DNA of 64,000 nt, from positions 38,833,264 to 38,897,263 of the forward strand of contig OZ020269.1 of the NCBI GenBank assembly GCA_963971225.1, read 5' to 3'. The notes beneath the pieces were generated by a model. That model made no database searches. It was not told where the DNA came from and worked only from the letters and a program-made list of their open reading frames with translations. The translations under genes were made by a program, and so were the position numbers. The stretch is from Melieria omissa. Taxonomy: Eukaryota > Arthropoda > Insecta > Diptera > Ulidiidae. Below are positions 57,600-64,000 of this stretch, piece after piece (positions within the stretch are counted from its first letter, which is position 1; every line of letters begins with the position of its first letter).

Positions 57600-58040
57600 A
57601 GGAACTAATTCAGACTTTTTTTCAATCAAATAAATGATATCTATGTATTAACCTTTTCGGTTATTCTATGCCATATGGCATCGCCTCTTTTCAGTGCCTG
57701 TTTTAGGTCAAAAGCTTGTGGATACTATATTTTTAAATTTTTGTATTTTTCTCTGAAGGTTTTTATACCAAATAATGAAAATAAATATTTTGATTAGTGT
57801 ACCAAGTAAATTGTAAGGGTTCAGAAAGTGCGCAGTCCTATCGAGCTGCGTATTTTACAAAAATATTTACAAAATATACTGCAATGATGAGTATCAAACA
57901 AAAAAAAAAAAAAGTTTCCAACACAAAAAAAGGTCACTTCGTACTTTTATTTATTCTATTACAAAAATCAATTTATTTTATAGGTTTATGTAAGTAATCT
58001 AGTAGGTATTTATTGCTTTAGTAAGTGTAAAAGAAGGAAG
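57600..58040. other. unassigned stretch
   Basis: AT-rich, no recognised content between the hAT stub and the RTE 5' UTR. Confidence 0.4.
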
Positions 58041-58226
58041 GAAGGGAGTGGACATACAAAGTAAAGTCTCTGATTGCGTTCAACCTGGCGAACGCCAGAC
58101 CAATCCTTGTCCCTGTCCAATCCAACCCGATGCACAGCCTCCGCGCGGCCCTTCTGGATAGCTATTAGGCACACGCTGAATAGTGAACTAATATGTGCAG
58201 TGAGTCCAATCCCCAGGACTTAAAAT

Positions 58227-59171
58227 TTGGGTTGTGCGCAGGGTTTGGTGCCCGCCACGGAAAATCATCTACCAATGAAAGCCAAAAAGCAAGCCTCGGA
58301 AGGAACCCACAATGTTGACGACCACAGCAAACGATTCAAGGACCATGATTTGAGGATATGCACCTGGAATGTCCGGACCCTCTATAGGGAAGGTGCCTCT
58401 ATCCAACTGGCGGAAACCCTCACGAAATGTAAGGCTGACATCACCGCCATCCAGGAAATGCGATGGACAGGACAAGGTTGCTCCAAGCGAGCAGACTGCG
58501 ATATCTACTACAGCTGCCATGCGGAGAAGCGAGAATTTGGCTGCGGATTTGTGGTCAGCAAGAGACTTCGCCACCACGTCTCTCGGTTCACTCCGGTGAA
58601 CGAACGGCTGGCTTCGATCCGCATCAAAACTAAATACTTTAGCATCAGCCTGATTTGCGCGCGCGTCCCGACGGAAGAGAAGGACGATGCGACCAAGGAT
58701 GCCTTCTATGCGAAGCTCGAGGACGTCTACGACAGGTGCCCGGCCCATGACGTCAAAATTGTCCTCGGGGACTTCAACGCAAAGGTCGGGCGAGAAGGCA
58801 TCTTTGGCCCCACAGTCGGGCAGTTCAGCCTCCATGGGACCACTTCGAACAACGGTCTGAGACTGATCGATTTCGCCGCGGCACGAAACATGGTAGTTAG
58901 TAGCACCAGATTCCAGCACCTCGATATCCACAAGGCCACCTGGTTATCCCCCGATCAATCCACCCGCAACCAGATTGATCACATTGTGATTGATGGAAGG
59001 CATGCTTCTAGCATTCTAGATGTGCGCACGTTCCGAGGACCCAACATCGACTCGGACCACTACCTTGTTGCAGCCAAGAAGACCGCACAATCTAGTTTGC
59101 GAAGAAAGCTGGACATCAGTAAGCTGCGATCAACTTTTCAACCAGCTCAGTCGCTCCCCCTCTCCACCTGA
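58227..59171 (+). pseudogene. RTE apurinic-type endonuclease domain
   Basis: The N-terminal EN domain of an RTE ORF, with family motifs in order: RICTWNVRTLYREGA, ITAIQEMRWTGQG (catalytic Glu), VNERLASIRIKTKYFSISLI, DVKIVLGDFNAKVGREG, NGLRLIDFAAARNMVVSSTR, NQIDHIVIDGRH and NIDSDHYLVAAK (catalytic Asp-His). This domain nicks target DNA for target-primed reverse transcription. The 5' start is chosen at the first Met upstream of the domain. A frameshift near 59120-59170 ends it and the ORF continues in another frame. Confidence 0.93.
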
Positions 59172-59840
59172 TGACATCGGCGGATTATGGGCTCACTTAT
59201 CCCACTCTATGCGCGCCGCCGCAGAAAATGTCCTTGGTTTTCGACACCCACCACCAAAAAACCAATGGTACGATGTTCGCGCAGCCACTGCAGTGAAAAA
59301 TGCTGCCTACAAGAAGACCCTGCAGTCGGCCGCCACGCGAGCCATGACAGAAAAATAGCGGGAGGAGAGTCAGAAAGAGAGATGTCTTTTAAGACGCAAG
59401 AAACGGGAGCAAGAAAGGCACGAGCGTGAGGAAATCGAGGAGTGCAGGAGCAGGAATGACGCCCGGAAATTATTCCAAAAAGTTAAGCGTCTCACGGAAG
59501 GATTTAAGCCAGGGGCATCTTTTTGCAGAGACGAAAACGGGGATCTGGTTACGGATGCGCAGGGTGTGCTGAGGTTGTGGAAGGAGCACTTCACAAAGCT
59601 GCTCGCAGGCGACGAAAGGAACAATACCGCCAGTGGTGAAGATGCCCAGATGGCACCAATCGACGACGACGGTGTGGATGAGCCACCGCCCAGCCATGAC
59701 CAGGTCCGGGTCGCTATCCAGCGACTCAAGAACAACAAAGCTGCAGGGACGGATGGGCTACCAGCTGAATAGTTCAAGGCCGGCGGCGGTGAGCTGATAG
59801 GGTGCACGTATCAGCGCATTTGCAAAATATGGCTGGAGCC
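59172..59840 (+). pseudogene. RTE linker and pre-RT region
   Basis: Continuation in shifted frames: KNQWYDVRAATAVKNAAYKK, a charged RR/RERHEREE-like helix in frame near 59390-59450, then QGVLRLWKEHFTKLLAGDER (59557) and VRVAIQRLKNNKAAGTDGLP (59707), the conserved entry to the RTE fingers. A TAG after PAE (59770) replaces the usual Leu/Glu context. The hAT insertion begins at 59841. Confidence 0.85.
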
Positions 59841-60030
59841 CAGGGACGGACGCAGAAAAAAATTTTGGGGGGGGTCCGATCGAAAAATTTGGATAATTAA
59901 ACAGTTGTGTTTGACAAACTTAATATTTATAACTTATGATTGTTCATTGAATCGCGTGTTGATTGGCGGTTTGCGAGTTTTATTTTCCAAAAAATAAACA
60001 CAAGACAAAATCAATTTTTGGGTAAAAGTA

Positions 60031-61320
60031 ACCTTCGTTCAATAATGTGTGTGACTGACACATAGATGGCGGCACTAATACTAAATCAATATTTTTTTCG
60101 AAATTGTGAACCTTTTTAGGCTTAATGTCAAAATTATATGTCAATCCGACCATTAGTTTACAAGTTACAGTGCTTTAAGTGACACTACTTTTGAGTTTTA
60201 AAAAAAAATGAATTCAAAGCAATTCCGTGTGCTGATTTATCATTGTTTTTTAATGAAAAAAAATACTGTTCAATGCCAGGAATGGCTTGAAAAACATTAT
60301 TCGGACTCTGCTCCATCAAAAAGAACCATTTGTTATTGGTATGCCGAATTCAAACGTGGTCGTACAGACACCGATGACATTCCATCTACTGGACGGCCAA
60401 ATGACGCTGTTATTCCGGAAAACGTTGAAAAAACACTGAAAATCATTATGTCCGACCGTAAAGTGAAAGTGGGGGAGATTGCTGACATTCTAAAGATATC
60501 AGCAGGCAGTGTACACACCATAATACAAGAACATTTGGTTATGAAAAAGGTGTTTTCGAAATGGGTGCCGCGTTTGCTCACACCGGAGCAAAAACAACAA
60601 CGAATCGATGATTCAAAGAGCTGTTTGGACATGTTTACGCGCAACAAGTCGGAGTTTTTGCGTCGGTACATCACAATGGATGAAACATGGATCCACCATT
60701 TCACTCCAGAGTCAAATCGGCAGTCTGCTGAGTGGCATGCAACCGGTGAAAGCCGCCCAAAGCGTCCAAAGGCACAAACATCGGCTGGCAAGGTTATGGC
60801 GTCAGTATTTTGGGATGTGCACGAAATAATATTCATCGACTATCTTGAGAAAGGGAAAACAATCAATAGCGACTATTATATAGCGTTGTTGGAACGTTTG
60901 AAAGAAGAAATCGCGATTAAGGGGCCCCATATGAAGAAGAAAAAAGTGTTGTTTCACCAAGACAATGCACCGTGTCACAAGTCGATGAAAACGATGGCAA
61001 AAATGCATGAATTGGGCTTCGAATTGCTTCCTCATCCCCCGTATTCTCCAGATTTGGCCCCCAGCGACTACTGGCTCTTCGCAGACCTCAAAAAGATGCT
61101 CCGTGGTAAGAGATTTGGCTCAAATGATGAAGTAATCGCCGAAACTAACGCCAATTTGGAGGCAAAGAAAAATCGTTCTACAAAGGCGGTATCGAAAGAT
61201 TGGAAAAGCGTTGGAATGATTGTATCTCCCTAAAAGGGGACTATGTTGATGAATAAAAACGAATTTTGGCAAAAAAATGTGTTTTAATTAGTTAGTCACA
61301 CACATTATTGAACGAAGTGT
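60031..61320 (+). mobile_element. near-intact mariner (cecropia-type)
   Basis: 1290 bp, flanked by TA (60029-60030, 61321-61322), with ~26 bp TIRs (CTTCGTTCAATAATGTGTGT and mirror; one base missing in the left copy). The length matches canonical mariners (about 1.29 kb). It carries one transposase ORF with a single late frameshift. Confidence 0.94.
60208..61233 (+). CDS. mariner transposase, late frameshift
   Basis: 341-codon frame that is open through every essential motif. First HTH: KQFRVLIYHCFLMKKNTVQC. Linker: WYAEFKRGRTDTDDIPSTGR. Second HTH: EIADILKISAGSVHTIIQEH, with the WVPRLLTPEQK linker signature. DD34D catalytic residues: TMDETWIHHFTPES, VLFHQDNAPCHKS, HPPYSPDLAPSDYWLF. Near 61158 a one-base shift replaces the usual KxYYxxGIExLxxRWxxCI C-terminus, which is readable in the next frame to about 61245. 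So the last ~25 residues are altered, which probably reduces or abolishes activity. Close to the cecropia subfamily by its RVLIxHCFLM start. Confidence 0.93.
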   Translation: MNSKQFRVLIYHCFLMKKNTVQCQEWLEKHYSDSAPSKRTICYWYAEFKRGRTDTDDIPSTGRPNDAVIPENVEKTLKIIMSDRKVKVGEIADILKISAGSVHTIIQEHLVMKKVFSKWVPRLLTPEQKQQRIDDSKSCLDMFTRNKSEFLRRYITMDETWIHHFTPESNRQSAEWHATGESRPKRPKAQTSAGKVMASVFWDVHEIIFIDYLEKGKTINSDYYIALLERLKEEIAIKGPHMKKKKVLFHQDNAPCHKSMKTMAKMHELGFELLPHPPYSPDLAPSDYWLFADLKKMLRGKRFGSNDEVIAETNANLEAKKNRSTKAVSKDWKSVGMIVSP

Positions 61321-61404
61321 TAGCTAAAAATAGTGATCATAATTAAAAAAAAATGTATTTTCAGTCAATTGGAATTTCATTTAACGTTATAATATTTTAT
61401 AATA

Positions 61405-62145
61405 CCAGGTATGCGCCTATGAAACCGGTAACGACATCTAGCGGTAAATAGCCGAATATTTATAAACTTCGGAACCGTACCAAATGTCATGTTTAGTTCT
61501 TCTGTCATATGTCAACAATATTCAGTTCACAATTTGTCAAGTTTCATCCAACAACGCATTGTTTGACGCTCCGGAAAATGTCGGATTACGTGCCTACAAA
61601 TTACGATTTGCGGACACAGTTAATTTTGTGTTACCATTTGAAGAAAAACACCTTCTAAAACCTGGTGAAACGGTTAACGGTGAACGTTACCAACAACAAT
61701 TGGCCGATTTGAACCGTGCTGTACGCCAAAAACGCCCAGAATATGAAGCCAGGCAACACAAAGTGATTTTCCTCGATGACAACGCACCACCACACCGCAC
61801 TAGAGCCACCAAAGAATTGGTTGCATCGTACAACTGGGAAGCTATTGCTCATGCGGCTTACTCACCAGACTTGGCGCCTTCGGATTATCACATGTTCGCA
61901 TCGATGGGCCACGCATTAACGGAACAGCGCTTCAATTCTCACGCAGAAGCCAAAAAATGGATCGATGATTGGTTTCAGGCAAAAGACGAAACATTTTTTT
62001 GGCGAGGCATCCATAAATTGCCTGAGAGATGGGAAAAATGTGTAGCTAGCGATGGCCATTACTTTGAAGAATAAAATTGTAATCATTTCCTCACAATAAA
62101 CGTGTTTTTTCAAAAATAATTACCGGTTTCATAGGCGCATACTGG
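61405..62145 (+). mobile_element. deleted mariner (second, nested in hAT)
   Basis: 741 bp, TIRs ATGCGCCTATGAAACCGGTA mirrored at the right (after CCAGGT / ACTGG), TA on both sides (61403-61404, 62146-62147). A different family from its neighbour at 60031. Confidence 0.92.
61484..62074 (+). pseudogene. mariner transposase C-terminal half
   Basis: 196 open codons. An unrelated-looking start (61484-61630) is followed by LLKPGETVNGERYQQQLADL, VIFLDDNAPPHRTRATKELV (second Asp), YSPDLAPSDYHMFASMGHAL (third Asp) and FFWRGIHKLPERWEKCVASD (complete C-terminus). The DNA-binding half and first catalytic Asp are deleted, so it is catalytically dead though the frame remains open. Confidence 0.9.
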
Positions 62146-62233
62146 TATAAGAAGCATTAATTGACAGTACACGAATCAAAGGATGAAATTGCAATACATA
62201 TGATTTACTGCCTTTAATATTAGGCAGAGTATT

Positions 62234-62468
62234 TACAGAGTGATGTCAATTCTTCTTGTTCTTTTTGCGAGAATATCCAGAATTTGATCACTGGTAACAT
62301 TCACATCTCTGTGAAAGTTACGAAGCGCCAGTCCATTCAGTCGTTCCTCTCCATTCCGGTTGCGCAAGTAAGTTTTTAACCTTCGCAAAGTGGAGAAGGA
62401 CCGTTCACTAGAGGCAACTGTGACCGGTAGTGTCCCACAAATTTGAAAAAGCCTGTATATCTGGCTGT
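62234..62468 (-). pseudogene. hAT transposase dimerisation domain
   Basis: Minus-strand open segment: LPVTVASSERSFSTLRRLKT, then LRNRNGEERLNGLALRNFHR, ending with a stop at 62234. This is the hATC domain of hAT transposases related to the ZMYM/52 kDa-repressor-like group. It belongs to the 59841-62826 element and confirms its class independently of the TSD. Confidence 0.9.
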
Positions 62469-62826
62469 AAAATCTTCTATTGCAAACGTTTTGTGACTTT
62501 TTCTGTCAAACTGTCAAAAAATAAACAAACGAAAAATGCATCTTTCTCGCACTACAGTAGGTTGCGAGTCGTCTAACGATAGTACTATTAATACATGTGG
62601 CATGATAATAACACTCAATTACTACTGTGATCTTGACCAGAAAAGTTGTGAAAATAAACTGAAAATTACGAAATAAAGTGGAATGAATCATATTTGTAAT
62701 GTACCAACTTGTGATGTGGATTTAGTTTATGCGGTTGAAAGACCGTGTGCTGTAAGGGGTTTTGAAAAAGTCTGAGATTTCGGGGGGGTCCGGACCCCCC
62801 GGACCACCCCCCTGCGTCCGTCCCAG

Positions 62827-63480
62827 CTGGAGCCCAACGATTGGAACCTCAGTGCCCTTTGTCCTGTGCTGAAGAAAGGCGACCCAACTATATGCGCCAA
62901 CTACAGTGGTATCAGCCTACTTCCCATTGCATACAAGGTCCTGACGAGCGTACTATGTGAAAGATTAAAACCACTCGCCAAGACGCTGATTGGACCTTAT
63001 CAGTGCGGCTTTAGACTTGGTAAGTCCACCATCGACCAGATATTCACTCTACGCCAAATCCTGGAGAAGACCAATGAGAACCAAATCGATACACACCATC
63101 TCTTCATCGATTACAAGGCAGCATTCGATAGCCCGTTAAGGGATCGCCTATATGCCGCATTGTCTGGTACTTGGTATCCCAGCAAAGCTCGTGAGACTTT
63201 GCAGAGCGACGTTGAGGAATACGCGCAGCTCCGTCAAGGCTGGAAGTGACCTCTCCGACCCCTTTGATACCGTTCGAGGTTTCAGACAGGGCGATCCTTT
63301 GTCCTGCGACCTCTTCAACTTCACCATGGAGATTGTTCTGCGCAAGGCCGGTGTACATCGTAATGGCACAATCTTCAACAAAAGTGTCCAGCTCCTGTCG
63401 GCCCTGTTCGTGTTGGTGACGACTATCGCATACGAACCAATAACGAGATGTATGAACTGTATAAGGACATGGACGTAGCG
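62827..63480 (+). pseudogene. RTE reverse transcriptase, internally deleted
   Basis: Picks up exactly after the hAT insert: LSALCPVLKKGDPTICANYS, ISLLPIAYKVLTSVLCERLK, GPYQCGFRLGKSTIDQIFTL and FIDYKAAFDSPLRDRLYAAL (motif A). A frameshift near 63165 moves to VRGFRQGDPLSCDLFNFTME (motif B). The YADD-containing segment is deleted and the C-terminal VGDDYRIRTN-like and YELYKDMDVAQRIN parts follow in other frames. No active RT can be made. Confidence 0.92.
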
Positions 63481-63847
63481 CAGCGAATTAACATCCATCT
63501 GCCGCATGGACGACGAAGCTCCGGCGAAAAAGGTGTTCGATGCGATGGTTGGAGGTCGAAGAAGGAGGCCGTGTCTCCGGTGGAAGGACCAAGTGGAAGA
63601 GGCACTGGCACTGACCAACTGGAGAAGGCGCGCGCGAAGCAGAGGCGCATGGAGGGAAGTTTTGCGGCAGGCCGTAACCCGATAACGGGTTGTTATGGCC
63701 AGTTAAGTAAGTAAGTGTAAAAAAAGTTAGATCCCAAATATATAAGGTTTTCCAAAAAGAGGTCTTATTTTGGTATTCAAAGAAAAATTCAATTTTTTTA
63801 GATAAATGATCGGATGTTTATTTCATAATAAAGAGGAAGGTATGCCG

Positions 63848-64000
63848 TTAATAATGAAAAACAACATCAGCCAAATGGCCACCACGACCACGCTTACAGG
63901 ACCATATCCTTTTCATGAAATTTTCTATAGCCAAATCGCAAAGTGGCTGCCCTATGTCCTCGATAGCCTCACGAATTCTATCTTTGAGGTCTTGAATCGA
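63848..64000 (-). pseudogene. mariner-superfamily transposase C-terminus (runs off window)
   Basis: Minus-strand reading from the window edge: SIQDLKDRIREAIEDIGQPL, then ENFMKRIWSCKRGRGGHLAD and VVFHY before the stop at 63848. This tail is typical of insect Tc1/mariner-superfamily transposases of the kind at 20690-21478. The rest lies beyond 64000, so completeness cannot be judged. Confidence 0.65.

Larger units (their letters stand above)
59841..62826 (-). mobile_element. hAT element inside the RTE LINE
   Basis: TIRs CAGGGACGGACGCAG / CTGCGTCCGTCCCAG, perfect 8 bp TSD CTGGAGCC (59833-59840, 62827-62834). G/C-rich GGGGGGTCCG blocks follow each TIR. It keeps its own transposase C-terminus (62234-62468) and hosts two mariners (60031-61320, 61405-62145). 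2986 bp in total, under 1 kb without the inserts. Confidence 0.95.
58041..63718 (+). mobile_element. RTE-type LINE, split by a hAT insertion
   Basis: Non-LTR retrotransposon with 5' UTR (58041-58226), endonuclease, linker and RT parts (58227-59840), interrupted by a hAT element (59841-62826) and resuming at 62827-63718, ending in TAAGTAAGTAAG-type tail repeats. Removing the insert and one TSD rejoins the sequence at CTGGAGCC. Frameshifts and an internal deletion in the RT make it inactive. Confidence 0.9.

Noticed and set aside
58269..58931. 220-codon minus-strand frame
   Set aside because: Antisense shadow of the RTE endonuclease, whose motifs are in order on the plus strand.

Overview
The window looks like non-coding, transposon-packed DNA from an insect nuclear genome. 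Its inserts point to a higher dipteran, possibly a true fruit fly (Tephritidae): cecropia-type and other mariners, an RTE retrotransposon, many hAT elements, a Ty3/Gypsy element primed by tRNA-Leu, tRNA-derived SINEs, AT-rich sequence and 50-70 bp introns. The species is inference. I found no convincing host protein-coding gene, rRNA gene, functional tRNA gene or CRISPR array. Well over half of the window can be assigned to mobile elements, most of them bounded here by terminal inverted repeats (TIRs) plus target-site duplications (TSDs).

Layout. 0-5 kb: a SINE, then hAT-type non-autonomous elements (829-1974, 3128-3329, 3584-4742) and TTAA-flanked piggyBac-like MITEs. 5.5-10.8 kb: two adjacent copies of an element carrying a ~265 bp tandem array, Helentron/DINE-like in organisation. 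12.4-20 kb: a truncated LINE abutting a decayed 5.85 kb Gypsy element (minus strand; LTRs, tRNA-Leu primer site, gag with SAP-like and CCHC motifs, protease, RT, RNase H, integrase). 20-35 kb: a mariner pseudogene, a SINE-bearing TTAA element, two near-identical dead Tc1-like elements (one nested inside a hAT element with an 8 bp TSD), and more mariner and piggyBac-type MITEs. 35.5-39.6 kb and 50.7-52.1 kb are the longest stretches without recognisable content. 39.7-50.7 kb: MITEs, LINE fragments, a second copy of the CCCGGGATT hAT family with a nested mariner, a mariner pseudogene, a mariner foldback and a PIF/Harbinger-type element.

The standout is 52149-54571: a complete piggyBac element with perfect 16 bp TIRs, TTAA duplications, subterminal inverted repeats and a transposase that is open throughout once two short introns (67 bp and 51 bp) are recognised. 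All three expected catalytic aspartates are present. The 51 bp intron is in frame, so its retention would insert 17 residues directly before the third catalytic Asp. This resembles, in principle, P-element control by splicing. The surrounding TTAA MITEs are plausible but unproven substrates.

57-64 kb is a nest: an RTE LINE (58.0-63.7 kb) split by a hAT element (8 bp TSD), which itself contains a nearly intact cecropia-type mariner and a deleted mariner. The right edge enters another mariner-superfamily transposase. The genes in this window act only for their own transposition. The pattern fits a heterochromatic or intergenic transposon graveyard, or a piRNA-cluster-like locus; that last reading is inference.
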